This document shows positions 46,821 through 58,142 of a stretch of 64,000 bases of DNA, piece after piece. The notes beneath the pieces were generated by a model, which searched no databases, was not told where the DNA came from, and saw only the letters and a program-made list of their open reading frames with translations. The stretch's first letter is position 1. Each line of letters opens with the position of its first letter. Both the position numbers and the translations under genes were made by a program. The DNA is from Myxocyprinus asiaticus. Taxonomy: Eukaryota; Chordata; Actinopteri; Cypriniformes; Catostomidae. The stretch lies in NCBI RefSeq assembly GCF_019703515.2, contig NC_059349.1, positions 27,152,744-27,216,743 of the forward strand, written 5' to 3'.

Positions 46821-47554
46821 CTTGGAACTTAAATGTTTTTGTCTTTGGATATTATTGAAAGCACTTATATACAGTATATTTTGTTGTGTAATGTATGAAG
46901 ACCGAACTGCTATCAGGGCAGGTTTACATGTTTGATGCAGTAATGGATATTAGCTCTTTTGGTGTCTGCTGGAGCCCTATGAGTACCTATGCTGGAGCCC
47001 TTTGAGCACCTATGTCCTTCATTCCACCACAAGTTGGTTGGTCATTGGTCCAGACATCCATGGTCCAGTTCACCATTGATTTCAAAGAGCAGGATGGCCT
47101 AGAAATTACTTAAGATATGTATAATTTAACACTTTCATCAATGGCACCAGATGAAAGTTCATCTGGCGTAACATTAAATACACTGCTCAGTGGCCATCTT
47201 CAGCTTTTGCTAGCTTGAAATGGATGGAGGGTAGGGGGAATGGGGCCACTGTCTGGTTGAAAGGCACTCTGTTGAGATAAGGGCCCATCTGTATGAATCA
47301 GGGCGCTTCAGGGGCCTTGGCAGCAACATGTACCACAGGTAGGAGGCACTTGCCCCATCTTTGGCCTGCAGAATCCAACAGCCAGAGCACTGGCTTTTCT
47401 CATTGTAGTTCAGGGTGTCTTTGTGTGTTTATCAGCTTATACAACCCTTATTTTGGATCCTCCATGACACTTCAAAAATATTTTCTTAATCAGTCTTGTT
47501 TTGCAATAAAAATATATTTGTAACTTTCTTAAAAGTAATGAGATGAGAAACTTG
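46821..47554. other. fndc3b intron, unassigned
   Basis: Nothing recognised. Confidence 0.4.
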
Positions 47555-47835
47555 GTAAAACTTTAAAATAAGGTTGTATTTGTTAACATTAGTTAACTCC
47601 CAATACATTAACATGAACTAACAATGAAAAATACTTATTCAGCTCTTATTGGTTAATTTGAATTTCAACATGTAAAACTTTTACTTTTAAAAAATGTATT
47701 AGTATATGTTAACATAAGTTAATGCATTATGAACTAACATAAACTAACAATGAACAATTGTATTTTTATTAATGAACATTAACCTAGATAAATGCAGTAA
47801 AATGCTGTTCATTGTACACCTAAAATAATATATTG
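47555..47835. repeat. dispersed AT-rich repeat (GTTAACATTAGTTAA family)
   Basis: Repeated words TTGTTAACATTAGTTAACTC, ACATGAACTAACAATGAA, TAAGTTAATGCATTATGAAC and AACAATGAACAATTGTATTT form an imperfect palindrome, matching a very common teleost repeat. Ends are not sharply set. Confidence 0.7.
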
Positions 47836-48699
47836 TATAATAATATTTCAATATATAATGATTAAATAATTATGAATAGTTATATTTAAAGAATTACAAA
47901 TATAATATACTGTATATTATAAAGATAATTTAGATTAAAATGCATTACATTTTTGTGACAGATGAGTAAAGCATTGATGAGACAATACAAAAAGTGGCTT
48001 TAGAAGACAATATATTGTTTATTTCCATGTTATTAAACATAAGCTTGTCATTGGCCTACAGTTCACAGCAATCCTGGTGGCAGCTGAATTCATCAGTTTG
48101 TCCAAAATAGATTTATTGTAAGGGCTTGTTTAAGGACGCATTAGAGTACACCTGCGTCAGATGGGCTCTTTTGGAGCGTTTCTCATTGGTTGCGTCGCAT
48201 CATAAACGCAGCGTTTTTAGGTCACTCTTTCAAATTAAACATTGTTTGAAACGCAGAAAAACACGTCTTGAGACCTCTGCATTGGGATTTGCGCTCCGTC
48301 CAGCTGTTTAAAAACAAGGACGTATTCTCATCTTGTGCTGTCCTTAGTGTCAAAGAAGCCTGAGTGTGGTTTGTTGTCTATACAGCTGCGTGCATCACCT
48401 ATAGCTAGAGTTTCACTTAATGCTCCATGCTGAAAAAAGGTGGTTCTTAAAGCTTGAATTGCTCAGATGGTAGGAATATTCCGTATTACGGTTCGGGGAC
48501 ACGAACAATTTTTAAAGGGTCATGACATGAAGAATCAAAGTTTCGTGAACTCTGGCCTGCGAATCCATATGATAAGAGGACGCATGACCAATAGAAGATT
48601 GAAACGTCACACACTGACCTCTTGGCTCAATACAATACAAAGAATAAATATTTCAAAGCTGCGTGTTTTATTGTTGTAGGAAAGTGAGTAGACTATATT
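47836..48699. other. fndc3b intron, mostly unassigned
   Basis: Includes TTTTAAAGGGTCATGACATG near 48512, which looks like the left end of another TTAA-type element without a matching right end. Confidence 0.4.
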
Positions 48700-48703
48700 T
48701 TAA

Positions 48704-49994
48704 AGAGGCCCTATTATGCTTTTTGGGATTTTACCTTTCCTTTAGTGTGTAATGTAGCTGTTTGTGCATGTAAAAGGTCTGCAAAGTTACAAAGCACTAA
48801 GTCCATGCAAAAGGGAGTTATTCTCTCCCACAGACAACTAGAAGAAGTAAAAGAACTACAAGAAACGGCTGGATTGTAGTCCAGCCATTTCTTCCGTAAA
48901 GTATCTACGTCACTATGTAAAACATTTGCATAATGCTCGCCTAAGGGCTATTTTGGCCCGCCCTCAAACAAACATAGTTATAGCTGAGGCCAGGATGAGT
49001 TGGGTTAGTGTTGTTGCCATGTTGAGAAGACGCTGTTTTCTTCACTGCAGAAGCAAAACCTCTTTGTTTGGACTTCCAAAGGCAGACGAATTGAAGAATC
49101 AGTGGATAAATTTATTTTAATTATTTAGAAGTACAACCACAACCAATTCTGGATTTTCAAGATAGTTACTCCTGAAAGATGATGCAGTTCCCACTTTGTT
49201 GGGACAATCTGCGCTTCAGAATCACAACCTGTAAGTATGCTTTATTATTTGTGGATTTATCTGCTACCGAGAGTTCAAATGCGGAGTTTTGTGTTGTTGC
49301 TATGGTGTACACCCATTGCACAGCTGTAGGCCTCTGCTAACCTGCTAGCTAATGTTACTGTGTTGAAATAGTTTTGCTAATCAGCTGTGGGTCCACTTTT
49401 ACCTACAATTGTGTAGAATTATGCAGACTGTCGTTCTTACAATCATGAATAGTGATCAAGTGTGGAGATGGATTTATTTTTACAAATGGTAATTTTACAT
49501 CAGCAATCCAAGGTAGTGCTTGGCTAACTTGCAATATAAATTTATTGTTTTGGTATGGGTTTACTATTCAGCTGTGGGCCGGCTTTTACCTAAAATTGTG
49601 GTAAAAAAAATAAAATATTCGGACTCAAACAGGTACGGCAAAAACCGACACCATTGTTACCATAGTTACAATAGAGTTTACAGCTGTTCCGGAAGCCTTA
49701 AACTCAGTTATGATAAAGGGCGTTACATTTCTGACACACACACTACGCAGTTGACCAATCACTACAAAATAGGCCAGCTGACCAATCAGAGTAGACTGGC
49801 CTTTTTGGAAAGGGGGACTTTAAAGAGACAGGACCTAAATCAGAGCGTTTGAGCCAGAGGATGAAAATAGGTTTAGCAGAAATGTACAATATGAGAAAAA
49901 TAATGTGTTTTTTGAACATTAAAGCATGTAAACCTATTCTAGTAGACCCCCAAAATAAAATCATGAACCTATAAATTAGCATAATATGGGCTTT
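48704..49994. mobile_element. TTAA-flanked non-autonomous element, 1.3 kb
   Basis: TTAA on both sides (48700-48703, 49995-49998). Left end AGAGGCCCTATTATGCTTTT and right end AGCATAATATGGGCTTT are inverted. The interior holds two similar blocks about 200 bp apart (CTGCTAACCTGCTAGC / CAGCTGTGGGTCCACTTTTA near 49385 and CAGCTGTGGGCCGGCTTTTA near 49570), a partial internal duplication. No transposase. PiggyBac- or Kolobok-type by target choice. Confidence 0.88.
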
Positions 49995-50041
49995 TTAACA
50001 TTTTAAATATAATATTATTTGTTAGTTGTGATGTATTATTT

Positions 50042-50505
50042 TTTTGTGTTATTTATTTTTTTTTTTTTTTGGATTTTTCCTTTTTCTCCCTAATTTGGAA
50101 TGCCCAGTTCCCAATGTGCTTTAAGTCCTCGTGGTCGCATAGTGATTCGCCTCAATCCAGGTGGCGGAGGACGAATCCCAGTTGCCTCCGCGTCTGAGAC
50201 CGTCAACCCACGCATCTTATCACGTGGCTTGTTGAGCGCATAGCCACGGAGACATAGTGCGTGGGGAGGCTTCACACCATCCACTGCGGCACCCATGTTC
50301 AACTCATCACGCGCCCCACCGAGAATGAACCACATTATAGCGACCATGAGGAGGTTACCCCATGTGATTCTACCCTCCCTAGCAACCGGACCAATTTGGT
50401 TGCTTAGGAAGCCTGGCTGGAGTCACTCAGCACGCCCTGGGATTCGAATTAGCGAACCCCAGGTGTGGTAGCCAGCGTCTTTTACCACTGAGCTACCCAG
50501 GCCCC
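50042..50505 (-). mobile_element. tRNA-derived SINE, full-length copy 2, perfect 18-bp duplication
   Basis: In reverse it reads GGGGCCTGGGTAGCTCAGTG (A box), TAATTCGAATCCCAGGG (B box), then the shared body and a T-rich + strand tail (50042-50087). AGTTGTGATGTATTATTT is repeated exactly at 50024-50041 and 50506-50523, the mark of LINE-type target-primed insertion. It sits just outside the TTAA element. Confidence 0.95.
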
Positions 50506-50523
50506 AGTTGTGATGTATTATTT

Positions 50524-51558
50524 ACACCAGAAGCCCTCCCATGAGACATCACATCCTGGTCCGTTGCCCGAAAAAATCTGCGTGCTCAAAGCCTTGTGTG
50601 ATCTCCAGTTTAATATCATGTTTTCCTTTATCTTAAAATCTGTCATCATGCTTCCTTCAGTACTCACTTTCATCCATTGTATTCTCAGCTGTGTTGCTGC
50701 ACATTTTTGACAAACCATTTCCTCCCATAATAAAAGCATCAATGCTATAATTAATGACTATACCTGCATTAATTTCTCTCCTCAACATTCTGTAAAAGGT
50801 TACAAACCACAAGGAAATATTTAGGTCAAGCTTTCAGGTTGTGCCATTGTGTTGCACAGAATCACTCAAGCACATCTGACGCAGAGTGAAAAGCCTCGGC
50901 TCATGGCATCACAGTGTTGAAAAAAGCACTGAAAAGCATCTGATGAAACAACAAGGACAAGGTGTGGTGCACTGAGGAGAGGGGCATTTCAAACACACTT
51001 GTTTACAGAAAAGGTCACTGGGTTTAATTAGAAGTGTTGACTGAAGCAGAGGGCTCTGAAGTAGCTGCTTTTACAGAGAGGCTTCTTTGTCATTATGCAA
51101 ACCTCAGAGCAGAAGCCTAGATTTAGAATTTTATATAAGTAACCACTGTTTAGCCTGTGGACCGCTGGCAACACAGAACACACAGAGCAAACTTTTTAGA
51201 TAGGCTCGAGCCAAGAACACACTCGAACACACTCAAGTCGAAAAGGTTTGACTTAATACGAAGCTTTTGCTCTCTTCGTGGCTCAGTCGGTTGATTTTAA
51301 CTCTAGGCCTCTGAAGTCATTTGAGTAGGCTAGTAGAAAAAGTTGAAAGAAAGGAAGCTGTTGGGTAAGAATTTTATAATTAAGGTTGCTCTGTGTTCAT
51401 TGGTCACTCTCTTTCCTCCCTCATCATCAACTTTCTCTGCAAAAACAGCACTTTATCCTGAGGTCTTCCCACATATAGATCCCACTCACCTCTATATTTA
51501 ATATAGAAAAATGTCATGCCATTATTTTTAGCACCTATGGAGTTTAAGTACCAACATC
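50524..51558. other. fndc3b intron, unassigned
   Basis: Nothing recognised. Confidence 0.4.
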
Positions 51559-51850
51559 TTAAAGGAATAGTTTGCTCTCGAAATGAAAATTCTTATTATT
51601 TAGTCACCCTCATGTAGTTCAAGAGATTTTTTTAAAGGAAAGTTCCCGCAAGATGTTTTCATTCTTCCATATAACAGTAGTTTGTAGTGACTACAGTCGT
51701 AATGACCGCGGCTGTAAAGCATCATAAAAGTGGTCCGTACAATTTGTGTGCCGTATTCCAAATCTCCTGAAGCTATGCGACAGCTTTGTGTTAGAGAGAC
51801 TACATTTAAAGGCCATCTCCACACTTCGGTTGAAAACGCATTGATTTTGC
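51559..51850. repeat. left part of a TTAA-type repeat (TTAAAGGAATAGTTYRC family)
   Basis: TTAAAGGAATAGTTTGCTCT, AATGAAAATTCTTATTATTT and AGTCACCCTCATGTAGTTC match a ubiquitous fish repeat. The right terminus is not found, so the copy is truncated or decayed. Confidence 0.65.
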
Positions 51851-52170
51851 TACGTTTATGCCTCTCATTCTTAATGTATTAGTGAGGACGTGGCCTACGT
51901 CATTATTCACTGCTAAAAAAATATATATATATACTAACCTTCTGGAACTATAAAACTTTTTTTTTTTTTTACTTTACAAAGTTATGTTAATCGCCATTAC
52001 TACAAAAGGCCACATGATGACTTAAAGTTCATCAATAGTGGCCCTTCCAGGAACAATAATTAATACACGTGTAGACACCGTGTACATTGTTACTCGCACA
52101 AACACAAAACACCATCAGGGTAACACATTTGACACTAAAATATTGTAATGCAGTAAACATGAACTAAACT
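51851..52170. other. fndc3b intron, unassigned
   Basis: Contains (AT)n near 51921-51933 and a T-run near 51958-51970. Confidence 0.4.
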
Positions 52171-52324
52171 CAAGGGCGTAGATTTGACCTGAACAATGGG
52201 GGGTTTCAGCGTGAAGCATTTACCCATGTTTCCATTGATCATGATATACATATTGAGGGGTTGTACTTGCTTGTTTTGATTGTTAGGGGGTTACCTCCCC
52301 CCACCCCCAGAATCTACGCCCCTG
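52171..52324. mobile_element. hAT-type MITE, 154 bp, perfect 8-bp duplication
   Basis: Left end CAAGGGCGTAGATTTGACC and right end AGAATCTACGCCCCTG are inverted. ACTAAACT flanks both sides exactly (52163-52170, 52325-52332). The smallest complete element in the window. Confidence 0.92.
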
Positions 52325-52332
52325 ACTAAACT

Positions 52333-53954
52333 GCATAAAATATAACACAGAACACAATGTACATGTCCAGTGTACATAACTGATAAAAATAAGAAGAAAC
52401 ATAACTGTTCCCAAAAAATTATAATGAAATGTGATGGGTCACACTGGGAATGCCCGATTATTGTTTTTCACTGTAATTTTAACAGTAGTTTACTGTAAAA
52501 AGTACATGTATTCTCTTGTTAAACATAATATACATTTTTACCGTTATTTATTTAAAGCATACTTTTTACATCTAAAAAATATTTTACCGTAAAATTACAT
52601 GTATTGTCTTGTTAAAGCTACACTATGGAACTTGTGGCCCTCTAGCGGTTAAAAAAAAAATAAAACGTGCATCTTGTGGAAGGACATTATTTTGGTTGTG
52701 GTTCGGCTTTGCTCCTCTGCGCGGATAAATGTGGTTCAAGGCACCGGTGTACACATGGAGACAGGACATCTTATCAGAGCGAATGGTCAAATAAATAATG
52801 AAAGAAAGGAAAAGACGAATATCCGAAAACATGTCATCTGAGCAAGTGCCATATCTTATGCTGTTGTTTTGACTTATTGGATACATTGATGTTTTGAAAT
52901 AAATGACATTACAAAAGTTAGGCAACGTTTGTTAACATTAGACATAACGATTGATAGTCCGATAAGGTCAAACGTTGTAAAGTTTTTTTTTTTTGTTTGT
53001 TTTTTTTATAACTGCAGGATATTCTGGCCAAATAGACCACAGTAGTAACTAATTTATAGATTGTCATACGCTGCTGGTCTCTGGCTTAGTGGCAGGTCAT
53101 TTTGGCCTTTGGATCCCTATGTTTACTGGATCTCTAGTCCACTCCTATCTCTGCTAATTAGAGTGGAAGAGGAACTGTAATCTTTGTCTTGTTTAAACAA
53201 GGTGACCTTTTTCTTTTTCCAGGGCATGGCTCAACAGCCCTCCGCCACAATCCATTCTCTGTAGCAAGGCCACTCTGTGCTGCTTTCCCACACTTTTGCA
53301 AAGGGAGGGAGGTCCTGCTGTTTGAGGTCACCCTGTCCTATGTTTGGGCTTCCTCCTGCCGTCTGTTTTGTGTTTCTGTGTTTGCGCCCCTTTTTTGTTT
53401 TGTTGCGAGGTCAGTGCAGTGTGTAAAAAGGAGACCTCAGATAGCACTTATCTCTAGTCCTATCTTTCCCTGCTGGGGAAGAGAAGGGTATGTTTTGACT
53501 AGCCTAGCAGAACGACATATTTGTGGTTTATGAATGTTAGTGCGCTATGGGATAGGGATGGGTTACGATGGTCCAAGTACTTTATTAGCATGCTGACAGT
53601 GTGCTGTGCTTTAGCTGTTAGTTTGCAGGTTAAAACTCTTTCAAAGAAGTTGCTTCTTTAAATTGTTCCCCATTAAAACACTTGTGTTACAAGTCCCATG
53701 CAGAGTTACGTTACGTCACGACTCGCACCTTTTTTTTGCATGCCTTGCACCATGTGCTTTGAATTTTGAAGACAGCATGTCAGGTTAAAAATAGTCATGC
53801 CCTTTTCTTTCCATTCTGTTGTGCTCCATCCAGCTGTTTTTGAACACATTAAGAATGTGTTTAATGTAAACACCCCCTATGAAACATTTCTGATTGGGGT
53901 CAGGTGAACCTGAACCGACCAAATTATTTAGTTCTTCCTTAAGACCAGAAAAAA
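52333..53954. other. fndc3b intron; one TTAA-type repeat fragment, otherwise unassigned
   Basis: Around 52613-52700, TTAAAGCTACACTATGGAAC and CCCTCTAGCGGTTAA match the left end of a common fish repeat without a clear right end. A 114-codon ORF at 53189 has no signature. T-runs near 52984-53005. Confidence 0.45.
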
Positions 53955-54949
53955 CACTCACTCAGCACTTTATAAGGAACACATGTACACCTACGAATTC
54001 ATGCGATTATCTAATCAGCCAATCGTTTGGCAGCAGTGCATTGCATAAAATCATACAGATATGGGTCAGGAGCTTCAATTAATGTTCACATCAACCATCA
54101 TAATGGAGAAAAAAGTGATCTCATGATTGTTGTTGCCAGTCAGGCTGGTTTGAATATTTCTGTTACTGCTGATCTCTTGGGATTTTCATGCACAACAGTC
54201 TCGAATTTACTTAGAGTGGTGCAAAAAACAAAAAACATCTAGTGAGTGGCAGTTCTGCAGAAGGAAAAGCCTTGTTTTTGTTATTATTATTATTATTATT
54301 TTTATTTTATCCCCCTTTTCTTCCAATTTGGAATGCCCAATTCCCACTACTTAGTAGGTCCTCGTGGTGGCGCGGTTACTCGCCTCAATCCGGGTGGTGG
54401 AGGACAAGTCTCAGTTGCCTCCACTTCTGAGACAGTCAATCCACGCATATTATCACGTGGCTCATTGTGCATGACACCGCAGAGACTCGCAACATGTGGA
54501 GGCTCATGCTACTCTCCGTGATCCACGCACAACTTACCACGTGCCCCATTGAGAGCGAGAACCCCTAATCACGACCACGAGGAGGTTACCCCATGTGACT
54601 CTACCCTCCCTAGCAACCGGGCCACTTTGTTTGCTTAGGAGACCTGGCTGGAGTCACTCATTACACCCTGGATTTGAACTTGCGGCTCCAGTTGTGGTAG
54701 TCCAATACTCACTGAGCTACCCAGGCCCCTGGAAACGCCTTGTTAATGAGAGAGGTCAACAGAGAATGGCCAGACTGGTTCGAGCTGACAGAAAGGCTAC
54801 GGTAACTCAGATAACCACTCTTGTAGTAAGCAGAATAGCATCTCATGTACAACACGTGTAACTTTGAGGCGGATGGGCTACAACAGCAGAATACCATGTC
54901 TGGCACTTTATTAGGACCATAGTGTTCCTAATAATGTGCTCAGTGAGTG
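53955..54949 (+). mobile_element. Tc1-derived MITE, copy B, split by a SINE
   Basis: Termini CACTCACTCAGCACTTTATA and TAATGTGCTCAGTGAGTG. The interior keeps the 5' part of a Tc1-like transposase gene (ATAATGGAGAAAAAAGTGAT; GGTTTGAATATTTCTGTTAC; GAGAGAGGTCAACAGAGAAT), then jumps at CCATGTCTGGCACTTTATTA to the far terminus. The same jump is seen in copy A (31879-33698). The SINE at 54277-54730 lies inside. Confidence 0.87.
54277..54730 (-). mobile_element. tRNA-derived SINE, copy 3, nested in Tc1 MITE
   Basis: In reverse: GGGGCCTGGGTAGCTCAGTG head, shared body, and a + strand T-rich, (TTA)n-containing tail at 54277-54313. Target duplication GGAAAAGCCTTGTT (54263-54276) and GGAAACGCCTTGTT (54731-54744), one mismatch. 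Excising it rejoins the Tc1-derived sequence. Confidence 0.93.
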
Positions 54950-55474
54950 TATGTTCTTTTGCACATCCCTACTGTGGGCAGGAACAGTGTGGCCTGGCAT
55001 AGTACCAGAGAGAGCAGGGTGAGTGGGGACTCTAGTTTCATTAAAGGGGTAATTCAGCCTTCTGTGAGCATTTCCTGTGTGTCATTTACTCAAGTCCATG
55101 GCCTGATCAGCCAGACACTTTGATCTCTAATGTTTTCAACAGACATTAACCAATTCATTTGTTTTATCTCTCTTTTCAGTGTCTGCTGATAAGGCAAATT
55201 GTTCTGTCTCTTTTTTTATTTTTTTTATCTGTGGGTAATTAGGAAAGGATGTTTACTTAAAGTCAGCATGATATCAATAAACCCTGTTCACTTTCTTGCA
55301 AGTTTTTGGTTCTAATGTGCATGATTCACAAGTGCTTTTGGTTTTATTATGCATTATTCATGAGTGCATGCTATTAAAAGAATAAAAAAAAATGTTTCAT
55401 ACAAGGCCTTATTTTAAGAGAGCGAGCACAAAGCGCAGCGCTAAGCTTTAAGTCATACAGGCAAAGTAAATGGG
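54950..55474. other. fndc3b intron, unassigned
   Basis: Nothing recognised. Confidence 0.4.
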
Positions 55475-55749
55475 TGTAACGGGTTCAAGGATGGGCAATG
55501 ACGAGGCGGGAACTGGCTGAACAATAAACTTAACTTTTAATAACATAAATTTACTTAAATCAACTTAAACACAAACACATAGAGACACACACACACACAC
55601 ACCCACACAGCGGTCGCATGTGTCTATCTCTCTCTCTTTCTCTCTAACTGGCGCCTCCGGCTTGTCTTTACCCCCCTCCTGGCTGATTAGCCCGATTCAG
55701 TGCCGGGCATGTGTCCTCACAGCCCGGCCCCACCCTCCTCCTCGTCACA
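55475..55749 (-). repeat. 3' LTR of the TRIM-like element
   Basis: Same start and end as the other LTR. Contains TTTTAATAACATAAAT and an ACACAC tract expanded relative to its partner. Confidence 0.85.
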
Positions 55750-55919
55750 CTCCTCCCTCGCCCGACTCAGGCCGGGGAAACCCCTGGTATGACGTACTCC
55801 CTGCCTTCCTGGAGGGGGTTGTTGCCCTTCCGGCTGTGCTTGCCGGCAGGTCTTCCCTGCCTTTCTGGAGCCATGGGAGAGACGAGGGGAGGGGAAGAGG
55901 AGAGGGAAAGAGCGAGGCA

Positions 55920-55947
55920 GAGAGAGAGAGAGAGAGAGGAGAGAGAT
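55920..55947. repeat. (GA)n microsatellite inside the TRIM
   Basis: AGAGAGAGAGAGAGAGAG tract followed by GAGAGAGATA. Responsible for the Ser/Leu-rich chance ORFs in this region. Confidence 0.8.
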
Positions 55948-56193
55948 AAAACTGGCTCGCCAGTCCCTGGACACACCGTCACCTGGAACTCAGCCACTCC
56001 TCCGACCTCTGGCGGGCGGCAGCGAGTCCTCTGACCCGTGGTGGATGGAACGGCTCCTGCCCTTTCTCGGTGGACGACAGCGGTTCCTTCGACTCTCGGC
56101 AGCCAGCAGCGACCCCTCCCTCCCCTGTCAGGAAGGCAGCGGCGAGGAGTCTGCGACAGTACATCCCTCCTCCTTCCCGGGCTTCGGCACCAA

Positions 56194-56430
56194 TGTAACG
56201 GGTTCAAGGATCTGCAAGGAGGCGGCGGGAACCAGCTGAACCGTAAGCATAACTTTTAATAACATAAATTAACTTAAATCAACTTAAACACAAACACATA
56301 GACACTCATGCACATGTGGCTTTCTCTCTCTCTCGAACTGGCGCCTCCGGCTCGTCTTTATCCCCCTCCTAGCTAATTAGCCCGATTCGGGGCCGGGCTG
56401 TGAAGACACGAGACCTCCTCCCTCATCACA
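56194..56430 (-). repeat. 5' LTR of the TRIM-like element
   Basis: Adjoins the primer-binding site. Shares TTTTAATAACATAAAT, AACTTAAACACAAACACATA and GAACTGGCGCCTCCGGC-type blocks with the 3' LTR. Confidence 0.85.
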
Positions 56431-57060
56431 GTGGGCATGGCCATGAAGTTTTGGTTTTTCCTTGTAAGCATGCGCTAAGTCTAGGCGTAAGTGGGTTCGG
56501 CAAAATTGCGTGCACAAAGTGCTCAAGTGCAATTTAATTCTGAGGTTCTTCTCTGGTTTTTATAATGGTCCATTCCCTGTAAAGCACCAGCGACATAAAC
56601 AAAGACAGCACATTCATAAAAATTTGGTAGTGTAAATGGACTATATGCAATGAATTCGAAGAATAGAAATATGGACTTCTGTTTTTTTGTGCATTAACTG
56701 TGTCCTTGTGAAATGTCAGGCATATTTCTAGTGACGCACTCCTTTTATGAAAAATGGATTCAGGTTTTGGATTTACGCTCTGTTAAATTATAGAGAATTA
56801 GAATTAGCACTCTCATGAAAATTGTATGAGACATAGAGTATGGTCATTCCGCACTCACGAAAATAGAGCCCAAAATGTAATAACTTGCTATGCCTCTGAA
56901 ATTACTTTCTTTTACTGTTGCTGGTATGCTTGGGTTTAGTTTTCGATTAAAACCAAGTCCCACCCTAAACAATTCTCATTTAATATTCTTTTTGACCTAC
57001 ATGGTAGTAAAACAATTTGTAAATGTCATTTCATGTTGACTTTAAAGAGACGGTATAAAT
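56431..57060. other. fndc3b intron, unassigned
   Basis: Nothing recognised. Confidence 0.4.
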
Positions 57061-57832
57061 AGCGTTGGGAACCGAGAACAGAGAATTTCCTTTTTTTTTT
57101 TTTTAATACCGTAACCGTATAATTTTCATGAATTTCGGTTCTGTTAAGGGTTATCACACATTACATTTTTCAGTATGCAGGCCTAACACTGTACTAAAAT
57201 ATTCTGACAGTGTTTTCTGTAGTGCTTTTCATTGGCAATCCTGCCCCCTACTGAATCTACAGCGTTTTGTCCGATTCCTGAACGAATGACTAATGAGCCG
57301 GTACTTTTTAGTGAATCAAAATCACTTATCAGTCAAAGCGGTTAATTGATGAATGTTATACTGATGCGCAAGTTATAAATGTCCAACTCTAAATTAAATA
57401 GGAACTGTTGAAGTCTCACAAGCTTGAAGTACAGTATTAGGCTACATAAGACTTACTGTGTTTATTTAATGTTGTACTTCAGACCTGCGAGACTTCAAAC
57501 AGGCAGTGCATTTTCTGACTGGTTGTTCATATGACACTTGTGTGGTTTAAAGATACACAAGTTTGGATGTAATCAGTGGAATTTTATGAAAACATGCATT
57601 GTAATTATAATACGTGTATTACATATATATCTGATTTGTTATATCTGCTCTGTAGAAATCTGAATTGCTCTCATAATTTGGCAACTGGCTACTGAGGGCA
57701 GTAAATGCAATAAGAGTTGCATTTCTTATTAAAAAAATTGAAAGAATCATTAAGAGGAATCTGAACAGGAATCGTTAAGAGGAATCGGAATCGGAACCGG
57801 AATCATTAAATTCCTTTGATTCCCATCCCCAA
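57061..57832. mobile_element. hAT-like element, GTTGGGAACCG family, 772 bp
   Basis: Left end AGCGTTGGGAACCGAGAAC. Right end repeats GGAATCGGAATCGGAACCGG and finishes GATTCCCATCCCCAA. Flanks GTATAAAT (57053-57060) and GTATGAAT (57833-57840) match at 7 of 8. Parts of the same family lie around 29440-29500 and 31720-31790. Confidence 0.72.
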
Positions 57833-57890
57833 GTATGAATGAGAGTGCCAATAATATGTATTACAGTGCATCTCACATAATAATAAAAAT

Positions 57891-58142
57891 CTTTTTTTTG
57901 GGGGGGGGGATTTTCTCCCCTTTTCTTCCCAATTTGGAATTCCCAATGCGCTCTAAGACCTTGTGGTGGCGTAGTGACCCGCCTCAATCCTGGTGACAGA
58001 TGACAAATCTTAGTTGCCTCCACGTCTGAGACTGTCAATCCGCCCATCTTATCACGTGGCTTGTTGAGCGCGTTACCGTGGAGACATAGCGTGTGTGGAG
58101 GCTTCACACCATTCTCCACGGCATCCACGCACAACTCACCTT
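57891..58142 (-). mobile_element. tRNA-derived SINE, copy 4, 5'-truncated
   Basis: Shares the 3' body (CCAATTTGGAATTCCCAATG, TTGCCTCCACGTCTGAGAC, ATCTTATCACGTGGCTTGTT) with the other copies, but the tRNA-like head and the first part of the body are missing beyond 58142. T and G homopolymers mark the tail side (57892-57909). Probably a 5'-truncated insertion. No clear duplication. Confidence 0.85.

Larger units (their letters stand above)
55475..56430 (-). mobile_element. TRIM-like miniature LTR retrotransposon, 956 bp
   Basis: Two direct repeats, 55475-55749 (275 bp) and 56194-56430 (237 bp), both start TGTAACGGGTTCAAGGAT and end TCRTCACA on the + strand. Read on the minus strand, the 5' LTR is followed after one base by TGGTGCCGAAGCCCGGG (56176-56192), a primer-binding site whose complement ends in CCA like a tRNA. 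GGGCGAGGGAGGAG, a polypurine tract, directly precedes the 3' LTR. The 444-bp interior has no gag or pol. Flanks ATGGG and GTGGG match at 4 of 5. GC-rich and distinct from the surroundings. The LTRs have clearly diverged, so it is not recent. Confidence 0.85.

Noticed and set aside
46540..46935. 131-codon + strand ORF
   Set aside because: Passes through a decayed tRNA-like repeat. No splice-site or domain support.
55767..56207. 146-codon minus-strand ORF in the GC-rich block
   Set aside because: Overlaps the primer-binding site and a (GA)n tract of the TRIM. The Ser/Leu run is microsatellite translation. High GC alone keeps frames open.
55475..56430. Endogenous retrovirus
   Set aside because: No gag, pol or env sequence. 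The size and structure fit a TRIM.
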